Shown: positions 1-12,150 of the stretch, one piece after another
How the letters are laid out: each line of letters begins with the position of its first letter
How positions within the stretch are numbered: the first letter of the stretch is position 1
Assembly: GCF_016808335.1 (NCBI RefSeq)
Contig: NC_053141.1
Coordinates: forward strand, 19,289,756 to 19,353,755
Length of the DNA: 64,000 nt
Direction of reading: 5' to 3'
Source: Panicum virgatum
Taxonomy: Eukaryota > Streptophyta > Magnoliopsida > Poales > Poaceae
Made by a program: the position numbers and the translations under genes
The notes under the pieces: model-generated
The model's database searches: none
Told to the model about the DNA's origin: nothing
Seen by the model: only the letters and a program-made list of their open reading frames with translations

Positions 1-242
1 GGGAACACTTGCAGGATGAGGAAACGGAGGGGATAAGCATCAGAATGGGTCGAGGACGTTGAGGGGAGTCTGTAGCCACGAGGAATCGAAGGGAAACTCA
101 TTCGAGGTGGGGGATTTGGTGGCAGCCGGAGTTGGGGAAGAAGAGGAGGAGGAGGCAGTAATGGAGGAGAGAAAGAAATTTGAGGCTAGGGTTTGGAGCA
201 GGAGGCCGATGGGGATTAAATCCAGAGGAGGATGAGGGGTAG
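1..242 (-). mobile_element. Left part of a minus-oriented LTR interrupted by the Copia-type element
   Basis: Purine-rich, GC-rich DNA that resumes at 29891 beyond the Copia-type insertion (the GGTAG target duplication lies at 238-242 and 29886-29890). The distal end at 30479 reads, on the minus strand, TGTCACGACCC followed by an AT-rich stretch, which resembles grass Gypsy LTR 5' ends. The true left end lies outside the window, so neither its length nor its own TSD can be tested. No gene is seen here. Confidence 0.5.
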
Positions 243-878
243 TGAAAGTGCATCTAGGCCCCTAATGGGTTTTGGTGAATTGAATGACAACATGATTAAA
301 GGACAAATATTTTATTTGAGATATCATGAGCAGGGATTTATTTGTGTATCAATTTATGTATTGACTCATGTATCAAGGAATCAAATAAAAGGGAATTCAT
401 TGTTGAAAGTCAAACATGTTGTGACAAGAAATGAGAAACAAGTATTCATGAAATGTTGATATATGGTTTCTATTCATGGCTTGACAAATTTGAAGAATAT
501 TTGAGATATAAAATTGTTGAAAGGATTATTGCAAGGTTTCATGGAGTTAAGCAAAATGAGAAGACATACACTAATGTGCTACATATTGGTCTTATACATG
601 GAAGCTTGCAATGCATGGAATATGGTTATCATTCATGACTACAAAGCAAATACAAGTACATTATGAGGAAAGATAGAAACGAGTGCTCATGTATTACTTG
701 GTGGTTTCTAAATATGGCTTGTCAAAATAAAGCATGTCTTGTCTAAAGGATCAAAAGCTCATGATTACAAAGTAAGACTTGTGAATGACATATTGAATTC
801 ATTGTTGATGTGCAAAGTTTAGCTCAACACGGCAAGGGTAAGTGATGAAGAAACCAACCGAGTTGACTAGTGCGAGGG
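243..878 (+). repeat. 5' LTR of the Copia-type element, first segment
   Basis: Nearly identical to 27683-28330 of the 3' LTR. The match stops at GAGGG (874-878), where the solo LTR 879-19150 is inserted, and resumes at 19156. Short translatable stretches here (for example 232-638) are LTR sequence, not genes. Confidence 0.9.
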
Positions 879-2582
879 TGTGGCAGAACTGCCCGAATTA
901 ATCTGGCTCAAATGCGCTAACCATAACCATAAAGGTAATCCCGGCTAATATGCACTTTAAACAGAGTAATCTGACAGTCCAGTCGGGTAAAGTCCTGATG
1001 AAACCACCTGAGCTGCAAAAGAAACCCAAAGCTTACATGCAACTCACATGAAGGTGAGTCCAGAGAGTACAACATTTCACAAATATATTAAATTACAGAA
1101 TTTTAACTTAATTATTACAAACCAAGTTCGAAATCTCAGAAAGATACTTGATATTCAAATTGAAAGTAGCTCAGAGTTCAACTGCAGCAGAAATAAAGCA
1201 AGTTCTAAATGACGATACAAGATGTCATGATGAAGCCCGTACATGACATCACTCGGCATTGTCATCGTTAGCCGAAGTCGGATCCCACTCCACCGACCAA
1301 CCAGGAGGTAAGGTACACGGCCAAGTCAAGCTAGCTATCTGATCTTCAAACGTATCACCGAAAAACAAAGTTGAGCCACAAGCAAGGCTGAGTATACTAA
1401 TACTCAGCAAGACTTACCTGACTATGGGTATACTTAGCCCAATACCTAGACATGCAAGGCTTTTGGCTGGAGGGGATTGTTTCGCCGAAAAGCAACTAAG
1501 AGTAAATCCTTAATTTCTAATTTTAGCTTCAAAATTCTAGTTCAATTAACCATTCTAAGTGAGCATCTATCCAATAGCATACATGGTGGAAAACAATTAT
1601 TTTTCATCATTCAACCATCTTCTTCATCATCATTGTTCCACTTCTTACTCTATGTGGCAAAAGGGTTAAGCAGTCTCAATAACCGCGGGAAACGGACGAT
1701 TTGAATCGAATTTGTTAACCTGGCCAGGTGGACCTAAACACACGCATGGGAACCGAGTCCCCACGTAACATTTCCCCTTTCTTTCTGGCTCGTGGATCAG
1801 GGTCACCATCCTCGACTACAGAGTATGCAGACTCTGTACCCGCATGTGCGCGCAAGAGAACAAGTTCAAAGAGGGTGAGGGAAAAGTCCACTCCCCGGTC
1901 CAACCAAGTACTTAAGCTTACCGATTATCATATTTCTCGGCATGTGGTTAGTACGTTCAAACGTTTAACCACCACTACCACACACTACGGCCTTAACATT
2001 TTTCCCTAAACAGATGGGGCATCAACAAGTACCATAGCCCTGCCCATGGACCTTATGATTGCAGCATGTAGCAGACATTCAACTCCTATAAGCTCGCGAG
2101 TGACAGGAAATCACTCGACTTCTACCGAATCCTTAGCTTAGCTATCTAATGACCTAAACCTACTAGTGTTCAAACATAGGTACCTAGGATCATGCAACTA
2201 AAGTTTCAATCAACTCCTGTAAACTTAAATGCACAAGCATATAGAAACAATAAGTTGCATAAAGTTGAAAGTAATAGGTCATGCTCCGGGGCTTGCCTTC
2301 CTGAGCGTAACTAGCCTTGGGCTCTTCCGAAACTTGGTTCGGGTCTTCAATGGCTTCAGTTAGATTCGCTTGAGCTTGACGCTGCTCACTCTCGGACTCC
2401 GGCACCAGCTCGTACGTACCGTCAGCGAGAGTAGTTGAATCTACAAGAAATGCATATGCGTGAGTTACTTTAGTGGTACCGATTTATTCATTTCTTCACT
2501 ATAGAGTTATAATCCAACAAAACTAAAGTTGAGATGGAGATCATTTTCTTTTCAACTTCTTGGGCAATCATTTATAGAGTAG
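879..2582 (-). repeat. Left (3') part of the long solo LTR; contains duplicated block A (1321-2582)
   Basis: Non-coding LTR DNA. Its part 1321-2582 (block A) is nearly identical, with about a dozen differences by eye, to 14273-15534, which lies inside the nested Gypsy element. AGTAG at 2578-2582 is the left target duplication of that element. Confidence 0.75.
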
Positions 2583-2950
2583 TGTCGGTGTCCCGACCCG
2601 GGGGCCTGGATCCCAACTAGTAAACGCTACGTGTTTCCTCGTCCCAGATGATGATGCAAGAGGCAATCACAGTAACGCACGGTTTTATCCTGGTTCCGGC
2701 CGCGGGGCCATACGTCCAGCAAAGGGGGTATGCGAGGGCACTGTATTATCTTGCACCCGGAGTGCTTGTAGTAGGGGATACAAGCGAGGCGAGAGAGGGA
2801 GGGGAGCTCCCAAGTCTCTGCTAGGAGTGGAGTCGGTTGAGATGAGTGCTCAGTAGTGCTGAGAGTTCTCTTGGGAGATAGAAACCAGAGAGACCCAGCA
2901 GACTAGAGTCCAGTTAGAGACCAGCAACGCTTAAAGGGGGTCCGCCTCCT

Positions 2951-2960
2951 CCTTTTATAG
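2951..2960 (-). promoter_or_regulatory. LTR TATA box (intact copy)
   Basis: Minus-strand CTATAAAAGG in the 3' LTR. The equivalent site in the 5' LTR (15903-15912) reads CTATGAAAGG. Confidence 0.6.
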
Positions 2961-3504
2961 TCACAAGGAGGGGGCGGCGTACACGAGTGTAGGGCATGGA
3001 AGTCGTCGTTTTCCCTCGAATCGCGGGTACAGTGGTCAAACACTGTAGGAAGTATACTGTGGGAAGGCGGCGCACGTTGCTGTTGTCCTCGATTTCGTCC
3101 TTGGTCCCGCGGGGATGGCGCCGGTTGTCCTGCAGTGCCCCGGCGGTAGTAATGGCGCGAGTCGGCCTTGGACCCCCTGGTCGGAGTGCGGGTGTGCACA
3201 CTAGAAGGTCCGGGGGACACGTGACGTCGCCGGACCCCTTCCTCAGTGGGGGGCGGGTCCGGAAGGTCGGCGGGAGCAGTACCGAGCCTGTCTTATCCCA
3301 CGTCGTAGGTCCCAAGGCGCTGCTACAGTGTCCGGGATGGCAGAGTGATGACCAGAGTCAGCGGATGGGACCCCGGTCACATCCACTGGTGGGAGTGGCA
3401 GTCTGACGCCGCCCGTCCTTTGAGCCGTGGCGGAGTGGCTGGCCTTTAATGCCTTCGTACGGCGGGCGGTTGGGCGGCGGGGCCGTTTGTCCCTTATGCC
3501 GAGA

Positions 3505-3740
3505 GACGGCTTCGAGCGAGGCGGAGATGAGTTACCCGCTCGAGGGTAGATCCGCTACCCTCGAGCGAGGCGGAAGTGTGTTGCGCGGTCGAGGGTCCCG
3601 AGGGGGGCCCTCGAGCGAGGCGGAGAATGAATCACCCGCTCGAGGGTAGATTCGCTACCCTCGAGCGAGGCGGAGATTGTCCAGTGGGCCCGGGAGGGAC
3701 CCTCGAGCGAGGCGGAGATCATTCCGCGGGTTCGAGGGGG
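3505..3740. repeat. CTCGAG-rich tandem hairpin array in the Gypsy LTR
   Basis: A unit around CCCTCGAGCGAGGCGGAG recurs about five times. Two perfect 13-bp-stem hairpins with 5-base loops, arm CGCTCGAGGGTAG, lie at 3537-3567 and 3637-3667, exactly 100 bp apart. The partner LTR has the same pair at 16489-16519 and 16589-16619. Confidence 0.8.
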
Positions 3741-3903
3741 ATGTGAATGGGCCGCGTGCTGGGCTTTATTGAGTCTTTTCCTTTCTTCCGGATTGGAAGC
3801 AGGCCGTGGGTCTTCGTGGGCCCAGTTGCCTTAACAGGTGTTTTTGTGTTTTAAAGCAATCTTATCACCCCAATTAGGGTGTCCCTAATTGTGGCACCCG
3901 ACA

Positions 3904-3917
3904 GTAGCCCCCGAGGC
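3904..3917 (-). other. Polypurine tract of the Gypsy element
   Basis: Minus-strand GCCTCGGGGGCTAC lies immediately before the start of the 3' LTR, as expected for the plus-strand priming site of a Gypsy element read on the minus strand. Confidence 0.6.
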
Positions 3918-6320
3918 TTTGGTCGAGTCAATGGATTCGGCCAAAGGGTGATTCGGTGATTTCCCTTTTGACGTGATCAGTCAATGTCGCGCACCCGCCA
4001 GACGCGCCTAAGCGCCAGCCCAGCAGATGTGACAACACGCCGGTCGGGATAGTATGCCCGAGGGGGGAGTACTTCGAGGCGCGCGCCTCTTTGTTTGTTT
4101 GTTTGTTTGAAGGACAAGACGTGTCCGCGCGCTGAGGGGGGCCAGGGCGATGGTAGCGCCCGCTGCTTGGCAGCTGGTGCTCCCATCGCGTTGTCTCGTA
4201 CGTAGGGCCTTGGCCCCAGCGTTCCTGGTTGCTTTACGGTGCGCCGTTCGAGGGCATCTGGCCAGAGCCGATGCTGCACCGCTTAGCATCCAGGGGCTCA
4301 GCTCCGCTTTATTTCGTTCGGTCGTGTCTCGACGCGGGGACCGAGGACATCCGTTGCTCGTGGAGCGCCACTTCGTCACGGGCGATACAAGCCTCCGTTC
4401 TTTGATAAGCTTGAAGCTTTGTGCCCGGCGCAGCTATAAATAGGGGTCGTGGGGTTTCCCTTCTTCTCCAGCCTCCCGACTCTTTCTTCCAGCATTGCCT
4501 AAATCTTGTAATGTTTCCTTTGCCTTTTTGTGACCGGCCCCCAGATGGGGTGGCCTGGCTTTTTTAGGCTTTTGGCGCTAGAAGAATGCTTGCGAGCGGC
4601 AGGGGAAGACCGGAGTGGGCGTGCGCTCCATCCCCCAGGCTCAGTGGGATCAGCAGAAGAGCATTGGGCCCGTGGGGTCATGCTTCTGCGATGTCCCCTA
4701 GCCTAAAGGGGGATGGAGGCGCCTGACCATGGCGTTAGCGCCAGGTACGGCGGCTGTTTTTCGCATCGTCCCTCCCGGCGACAAGGTTGCTCTCGGGGAG
4801 ACGGTGCGGAGGGCGCCGTCCGCCAGCTCGACCCCCCGCGTGGTCTTCGGTGGAGGAGACGCTAGAAGAAGGCTTGCGAGGAGAGCGTCCTGCTGGACCC
4901 GTGAGGTCTGGGGGCTGCTTCTCGCATCCCTAGCAGCCTTGCTGTTGCGTCAGCTAGGGGCTCAGTGCCTTTCTTCGTCGCTCGCTCCTCCCCAAGACAG
5001 GGAAAATTGCCACGTAGGTGGCAACGTGTTTGTATCTTTCGATGGCTTCGCGCCGGTGACCCTTTGTAATCTTTATTTGCATTGAGCAATAAAGTTCCCT
5101 TTCTCCTCTGCGGGGAGGATCCCCAAGGGTATAGGGATGTACATAGAGTCTCGACCCTCGAATATGTGTGAAGTTACCTTCGCGGGGGCGCGTCAGCGCA
5201 ATCGCGGGTGTAGCCCCCGAGGCCTTGGAGGAGAGTTTGTGCTCGTCCAAGGGCTATAAACGTTGTCCCGCTGGGTAGCTTTACTGGGATGGCCATCTAG
5301 CGTCTTTTTCAGCCGGCATCGGCACTTTTTCAGCCGGCCGCGGCACTCTCGGTGCTGGTACAGCGATCCGGCGTTCAGCTTTAGCCGTTAGGGGAACGTA
5401 CGCTAATAGCGGTGGGTTCGGTTTACACGTGGAGCTTCATAAGTGACGGTTGTCAATTTATTCGAGGGTGTGGTTTTGAACCATGGTGTGCGAGGAGCCC
5501 CCGAGCCTAGGCCCGTGTGAAGGCGTTCAGGGGAAACCCTCGACTTCGACTACGACCCTCGTCGCCCTTCCGCAGGGAGGAGGGGTGAAGCGCACCATGC
5601 TACCCATGCCCGGGCCGCGAGCTATGGCTGCTACAGTGAGCTATTAGCGGGTTGTTCAAGCGGACGTCCGTGCCCCGTTCGATAGGGGTCGGCTCGTGGT
5701 CCATAGACACGTCCTATAAAGCGCTCGCGAGGGTTCGCTAGGCGGGGCTCGGACCCATTCGATAGGTTCCGAGGGCTCGATGCTCTCCCTCGATGGGATC
5801 CCCCTTCTAGGCACCCTCGACTGGCCTTGAACACTGCGTAGGATGTCTCGAACTCCGCGTTCGAGGGTAGTTTGTATGGCACATCCCTGCAGTCCCTGAC
5901 TCTGGTGATCTGGGGCGCCTGTCGAACCCCCTGAAGGGCCAGGCTTCGACCCCCTGATCAGTAAGGCCTCGAAATGCGATTCCTTCGAGGGTGAAGAGAC
6001 CCTATGAAGGAATATTCCGTCGTGATCTGAAAACGTCGCAGAGCCGTGAGCCACACACGTGCGGGTCTTCCGCCGGTAGCGGGCGACGTGGGCGCGCCTT
6101 TTCAGGCGTCCGCCTCGGGCAGATGAAGCGGCGTGGGCGGCGGCTAACGGATGGGATAGCACAACAGTCGCGCCGCGCCCGCCGGTTACCGTGCCGCATT
6201 TATTGTTGCATGCGCGTGTGGGAGACTCCGCGGTCGTGGGGCCCATCCGTCAGCGATAGCAAAATCTACCGCATTCAATGCGGTAGATTTGGGCCATGGC
6301 CGCGGATGCGCCCGCCATGG
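3918..6320. other. Non-coding 3' internal region of the Gypsy element, upstream of the antisense gene
   Basis: No credible coding region. It holds a (TTTG)n run at 4091-4109, a plus-strand TATA-like CTATAAATAG at 4434-4443 and many TCGAGGG/CCCTCGA words similar to those in the LTR. It may include leader or promoter DNA of the antisense gene starting at 6534. Confidence 0.5.
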
Positions 6321-6470
6321 CGAATAAATATGAAGAGAAAGGGGAGGTTCCGGGTTCACCTGGCCATTTGCCTTCATTCTGCTTCGCCTTCTCCGCCTCC
6401 CCTGCATCCTGAGTCCGCAGCCAAGAGCGGAAGGAAGAGGAGAAAGGAGAAAGAGAGAGAGAGAGAGAGG
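6321..6470 (+). promoter_or_regulatory. Possible promoter and GA-repeat leader of the antisense gene
   Basis: A TATA-like AATAAATA at 6323-6330 is followed by an (AG)n run at 6452-6470. The ATG at 6534 lies about 200 bp downstream of the TATA-like word. Promoter activity is inferred from this spacing only. Confidence 0.3.
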
Positions 6471-6533
6471 GGAGAAAAAAGCACCTTAGCCATCCAGAGC
6501 TGTCGCTCCCACATTCCCCTTCGAATTGAAGAC

Positions 6534-9500
6534 ATGTCGGACATCCAGGAGCCCTTGCCGTGGGGGAAGTCCTCCGCCACCATGGCGGTCCTGGAGCAGC
6601 TGGTCGCCGACCGGCTGCTGCCACGGAACCCAGACTTGGGGGCGCCGGCGTGGATTTCCCCGCACCCGGACGAGACTGAGCCGAAGCCCCCGCAAGGCTA
6701 CATCGTGAGCTTCGTGCGCCTCCACGAGCGAGGCTTCGGCGTTCCCGTCAGCAGGTTCATGCGGGCCTTATGCGACTACTACGAGGTGGAGCTGCACAAT
6801 TTCAGCCCCAATTCCATCTCGCAGGCAGCGGTCTTCGTCGCCGTCTGCGAGGGGTACCTCGGCATCGAGGCCCACTGGGACCTCTGGGTCCATCTGTTCC
6901 GCGGCGAACTCTTCGTCGAGAATGCACGGAACCAGCCGAGGCGGTACGCGTGCGCCGGTGGCCTGACGCTCCACGTCCGCCAGACCCGGAGGAACTTCTA
7001 CATCACGAGCAAGATGACGACGAACAACGCTGGGTGGAGCCGAGGGTGGTTCTACCTTCGGAACCACAAGGGCGCGCTTCCGGAGTTCACAAACAAAGTT
7101 CTCTGGGAGCGACCGCCGAAGTGGGACTAGGGGGTGTCGCCCCCAGCGCAATAGGCCAAGCTCGAGGGCCTCACCGACGCGCTGGTGCGTCTGGCGAAGA
7201 AGGGGCTGACGGCAGCGGCCGTCATCGCGAACTTCCACCGGCAGAGGGTTGTCCCTCTCGTGGAAAGGGCCCTGCCGATTTTCGAGCTCACCCCCGGGAG
7301 CAAGGTCGAAGGCTCGAGGACGTCGAGCAAGCTTCTCTCCCACACCAACGCCGCCCGGAAGGCGAAGTACGCGGTGGCAGAGTTTCCCCAAGATCCCGCG
7401 GATCTTTCGAGGATCAAGATGCGCCCCGAGCCGGGGTATATTTCCCTGGTAAGTTTTGGCTTCGAACTCGTCGTGCGTCATGTAGTTCCCTTCTCCTGAC
7501 CCTATCTCGGGCGTGTTTCACAGGGGTTGAGGTGCGGCATCTCGAGGCCCCCGGTCCCAGAACAACGCCTGATCAATCGCCTCCACGCGGAGAAGATGAA
7601 GAGGCGGAAGGACACGGCGGAGACAAAGGCCGAGAGGAAAAGGAAGAGGAAGGCAAGGCATGACAAGGCATGCAAGCTCGCTCGCGCGGAGGGGAAGGCG
7701 CGGCCCGCCACACCCGAGTCCTCGGAGGTGGACGAGGAGGAGGCCTCGGACGCCGAAGACCACGCTTCGAGGAGGGACGGGGAGGGCGCGAGCCCCCCAA
7801 CGTTCTACCTGTGGGACGAAGAAGAGGGAGCGATCGTGGCGCCAGAGGAGCCGAGGGCCGTAGTGGGGTCATCGGCGAATCCATCTCTCGAGAGTGCGGC
7901 GCGGGAGTCATCCTCGCTGGCGGCCGGCGAGGAGACGCCCGCGCCCCAGGTGCTGATCCGTGGCCACGAGGCTGCGGCGGGAGAGGAGTCCATGCCGGCA
8001 TCCTCGAGCCACCGGGCCGACATGAGCGGAGCGGCTTCGGGGCAGTCTTCGAGGGACAGCACGATGCCCCGGGCTCGAAGGAGCACCACAAGGAAGCGGA
8101 GCATGAGTGCTCGATCTGGGTAAGTATTTTGGATTTCGTTTTTGTTACGTATTTGGTGGATTTCTCGATCCTGCTCAACTCGCGTCTCTTGATTTTCAGC
8201 CCCGGGGCCGTTCCCAAGGATGCAGTGCGGCTTGCCCCGGCCAAGGCTCTCAAGACCGGGGCTCGCAGCACTCCGCACACGGCGCCGCAGCCCCCCGCCC
8301 GCCGTGGATCTCGAGGCAGCGGCCGCTAGGCTACGGGAGGCCATGGCCCGAGGGGCCCAGGCGGCGCAGCAAGCCCGGGAGGAGGAGGGTGACGCCGGCC
8401 AGTGTGGTGCCGAGGCGGCTGCTTGTTGGCGCTCCTTATGTATCCATTTTATCCCCTGTTTAACTTTGATAATGGCATGAATTTAATATCAAAATCACTA
8501 ACCATCCTAACCTCGGGCCAATTATTGGTCGTTTTCACGTTTGCACATATATTTTGGAGGTACTTCGTTTTTGCAGGTTTTTGACCAATTTTGGAGCATG
8601 AAATGGCGAGGCCCACGATCATGCGATGACACGAAGAATGATGAAGGCCAAAGCCCGAACAAAGGATCAAAAGGCCATGATGATTAGAGGCCCATTCATG
8701 CACATCCACCCTCCAATGAAGCCCAAAAGACAAAGCCCACAAGATAAGATTGAGATACTTCGAAGCTAAGCAAAGCATAGAGATATTTAAGGAAGGATTT
8801 TCCATCCTATCCTTCTCCTCGAAGAAATCTCGAAGATAACGACATCTAAAGGGGTGCAATCGTGAAAGACATGAACTCTAGAAGATTCCAGGAGACTTGG
8901 GGAGAAAGTTGAGCACCAGCCGACGAAGGAAAGACCCAGGCCGGCCGGCCTAGGCTCATTGGGCCGGCCGGCCCAGACCTTTTTTAGGTCGGTCCGACCT
9001 CCCCTTTGACCGAGGGTTCCCTGAGGCTATTTAAAGACCCCTCCCCAAGGTTCACGCAGAGAGCAATTCGGAAGACGATGCCAAGGAGCAGAGAAGATAG
9101 AGGGACACCTCTCGGAGAGCCGAGGGTCGTGCTAGTTGTCTAGGGTTTGCCCTAGCCGACGTGGGAACCTTGCAAGAAAGACCACGTCGGAGTTCTGGAG
9201 CTAGGATCATCAAGATCAAGGTAGGGCCCTGGTTGTGATCTTGTGATGTACTATCATTCATGGTGAAGTTATTTGTGTTTCGGAATGTTTAGCAACCATG
9301 TTCTCCTCTTTCGATTTCATTCTTTTCTTTGGGTTCGCTTCATCTTAGATCTATTATCGAGATAGATCACTTAGCATGATCTTGTAGTCATGGTGGCTAG
9401 AGGTTCATGGCGGAACTACCAAAGTGAGTTCGACTTGCTTCAGGGTATCCCGTTGAAAAGGGGGGCGTCGTGACAGGCCGTCTCCACAGAGTAGGTTGGG

Positions 9501-11627
9501 TATCGAGGGATCGGATTGGAGATTTTTGGTTTAAAGAGGCTTTTCATTGAGATTCACATCTATCTTACTTCACTTTATCTAGCTGGAACTACAACATATG
9601 CATGATCTAGGTGATCTAGATTGGTTATCTCTAACTTTCTCTTGCTACCTTCGGTGTTTGTCGTGTTTTTAGTAGATTAGATTCGTTTTCACCATCTCAC
9701 ACAAAGGAATCTCTATGCTAGTAGATTGTTTCTTGTCTCTTTGGTTCCGTGGATTGATAAACCTTGGGGGAATACTCTAAGGGAAAAGCTACACGAAACC
9801 ATGCGCTTGCGGTATATAAATCGGGGGCGTTAAGGAGCGTCAACACTGCTCAGGCGGCCGACGCCGGCGAAGAGGCCGGCCAGGGCGACGCGGCCAGCGC
9901 CGCCCGACCGGACACGGAAGGAGAGACCGGTGGGGGTGCGCAGGAGCGCCCTGCCGACCGTGTGGAGGAGACCCTCGTCTTCGAGCCCTCGAGGGCCGAG
10001 GGCGGGGGCGTCGCGGAGGATGATACGGCGCAAGAAGCGCCGGCGGTTGAAGGAGCCCCTGCGCAGGGGCCCGCGGAGGCCCTGGACGAGGGTATTGTTG
10101 CGGTAGTGCCTCAGCCAACAGCACAAGGGGGTGTGACAGCGGTGGTGGAGCTACCGGACAGCAGCGAGGAGTACGGGGATTCGATGGACATCGACCCCGT
10201 TGTTGCGGCGAGCGCTGCCGCACACATCGCCGAGTTCGCGTCGGCCAGCGCGGGCGTGCTCGAAGCGGGGGCGTCCGAGGGGAGCCACCTCGGGGTGATC
10301 GTCCCGTCCGGGGTCCCCTCGGAGTTCCTCCGCAAGGAGCAGGAGGAGGAGGAGGCCTGGAACAAGCAGATGGGCGTCGGGCGCGAGATCTTGCAAGCCC
10401 TCGACCGAGCTTATCAGCTCCATCAGAACGCGGATTACCAGGTCAGCCAGGTAAATATTTCCCCCCAGAAATTGCTCGGATTTGGTTTTAGCTTTTACGC
10501 GTCTTCACCCACGCCCTCCCCCTTTGCAGCAGTTGAGGGAAATCTTGCGCCAAAAGAGCGTCGAGATGCACCGGCTGTACTCCCAGATGAGCCAGCTCGG
10601 GCAACACAACGCCGAGCTGCTACTCAGAAACATCGACGCCAATACAAAAATGGCCGGTCTGGGAGCGCGTCAGCAGGCGCTGGAGGAGGAGCTGGCGCGG
10701 GTTGCTGGCGAGCGAGACGTCCAGAGGGCGGCAGCGGAGCAGAAGGCCCGCGAGGCCGAGGCGCAAACTGCCGAGCTGCAGCGCCTTCGGACGGCGCTCG
10801 AGGAGAGAGCTCGCGAGGCGGAGGTGCAGAGCGCTGAGCTGCAGCGCCTCAGCACCACGCTCGAGCAGCAGAAGGCCGAGCTCCTCCATAAAGAGGTGGC
10901 CGTGGTCGCGCTCACTGGGACCCTCCGGGAAAAGGGCGAGGCCCTCGAGGGGAAGGAGGTGGCCGTCCAGAACATGGGGGCTGCCCTTAGAGAAAAGGAA
11001 GCCTCCTTGTCCTCACTCGAAGAGGCCGCCCGTACCCAGAGGGAGGAAGCGCAGAAGAACATGGCGGGTGAGTACCTTTGATTTTTCGTCGATTTGTTTT
11101 CTTTCGTAACTGACATTGGTTTTCTTTGCTCAGAGCTGAGGCAAAAGGTGGCAGACGAGACCGCGGCGAAGGAAGCGGTCCACACCGCGCTCACGGCGGC
11201 ACAGATGGAGTTTGCTGAGCTAGAGCAGACCGCCGTGAGCGTGTGTCAAGAGCTCGAGGGGGAGGGTGCTGTCTCGGGCAGTTCGGTGATCAGCCGCCTG
11301 CGCACACTAGGCGGCCGGGTTGCCGAACACGACAAGAGCACCTTCCGTCTCGGTGTCCTGCGGGCTCTCTCCGTGGCCTCGACACACTACCTCATGGATC
11401 TCCAGAGGGTGTCATCGGGGTACATCGTTCCCGATGATGCGGATGCGGACGCCGCGTCGGTCATCATGGACGAAGCCGATGCAACCGCGGAGGAGTTCGC
11501 CACCGTCCTCGCCGAGAAGCTCGAAGCAGACATCCCTCCCATCGCCGAATTCGACGCCCCTAAGGGCCCGCAAGGGGGGGGGGTGATAGCCTGTAGGAAA
11601 ACTGGGCCTCGAAGCCCATGTAAATAG
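6534..11627 (+). pseudogene. Antisense accessory gene of the Tat-like element (putative gypsy-type transposon domain, PF04195-like)
   Basis: Five plausible exons with GT-AG introns: 6534-7448, 7524-8119, 8200-10450 (split by a solo LTR at 8424-9845), 10530-11067 and 11134-11627. Spliced, about 1,120 codons. Exon 1 carries the domain usually annotated as putative gypsy-type transposon (PF04195-like), centred on residues starting RLHERGFGVPVSRFM and continuing through YYEVELHNFSPNSI. Exon 2 has a basic nuclear-localisation-like run (KRKRKARHDK) and an acidic Ser-rich stretch. Exon 4 is a Leu/Gln/Glu coiled coil, and exon 5 ends at TAG-TAA-free sequence up to 11627. Breaks: in-frame TAG at 7128-7130 and 7152-7154, a frameshift in exon 3 between about 8201 and 8330, and the solo LTR. 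The function of such antisense genes in Tat elements is not known. The reading frame is otherwise well kept across all splice junctions, so it was once under coding constraint. Confidence 0.8.
8424..9845 (+). mobile_element. Solo LTR inserted in exon 3 of the antisense gene
   Basis: 1422 bp with terminal TGTTGGCGCTCCTTA and TAAGGAGCGTCAACA (inverted, one mismatch) and a perfect 5-bp TSD CTGCT at 8419-8423 and 9846-9850. A TATA-like CTATTTAAAG lies at 9027-9036. No PBS, gag or pol is present. Removing the LTR plus one TSD copy rejoins the flanking exon in one reading frame. The family is not identified. Confidence 0.9.
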
Positions 11628-12150
11628 ATTAGTGTTTATATCATGGTCGCGCTTTGTAATCGCATTCTATGAATATAGAAGATTTTGTTTCGTAATTTGA
11701 GTGTGTGGCCCGTCGAGGCCTTGTGTGCTCGAGCCTGTGTTCCTTTACTTTATTCCCGTGTTCTTGTATGCGACTTGGACGACGTCTGCGAGGGGGTTCG
11801 CGTTCATAAGCAACGTAGGCGTAGGGTGGTGAGGGGGGTGCCGTATCCCGGAGGCGTAGGCGGCCCCACGACTCGGCCGGCCCCGTACCGTAGTTGCTTA
11901 TGCCTCGCGTGCATTTTTTCCAAGGATACGAGAAACTTAGGGTCAAGACGGAAATATTTCGAAAAACATTGGCGACTTTTTGGGGAGGCTCGGCTTTGCC
12001 GAGGGTAAAGCCGGGCGTACCTCAGTGTTAACGCGCATCCTAGCCTTCGAGGGCCCAGACGGTTCCCAAAAATAAGCCAGTAAAGCGTACTTTATTATTT
12101 CGGGAAATTGAAGATGCGAGTACGAGCAAATGCAAAAAAAACTTGAAATT
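11628..12150. other. Spacer between convergent antisense gene and integrase remnant
   Basis: Holds the probable 3' untranslated region of the antisense gene and the end of the Gypsy pol region read on the minus strand. No gene was recognised. Confidence 0.4.

Larger units (their letters stand above)
2583..3903 (-). repeat. 3' LTR of the Tat-like Gypsy element
   Basis: 1321 bp, starting TGTCGGTGTCCC and ending GTGGCACCCGACA on the plus strand. Its partner is 15535-16853, with about two dozen differences by eye, many of them C/T or G/A. It carries an intact TATA box on the minus strand (2951-2960) and CTCGAG-rich hairpin repeats (3505-3740). Confidence 0.9.

Noticed and set aside
2903..3406. 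Long open frames on both strands in the Gypsy LTR
   Set aside because: They repeat in the partner LTR at 15855-16280, overlap each other on both strands, and reflect high GC content. They contain no domain.
5631..6533. Long frames around 5656-6246 (minus) and a possible upstream start at 5991 (plus)
   Set aside because: The plus frame before the ATG at 6534 lacks any conserved text and includes the GA repeat. The minus frames are shadows in GC-rich DNA.
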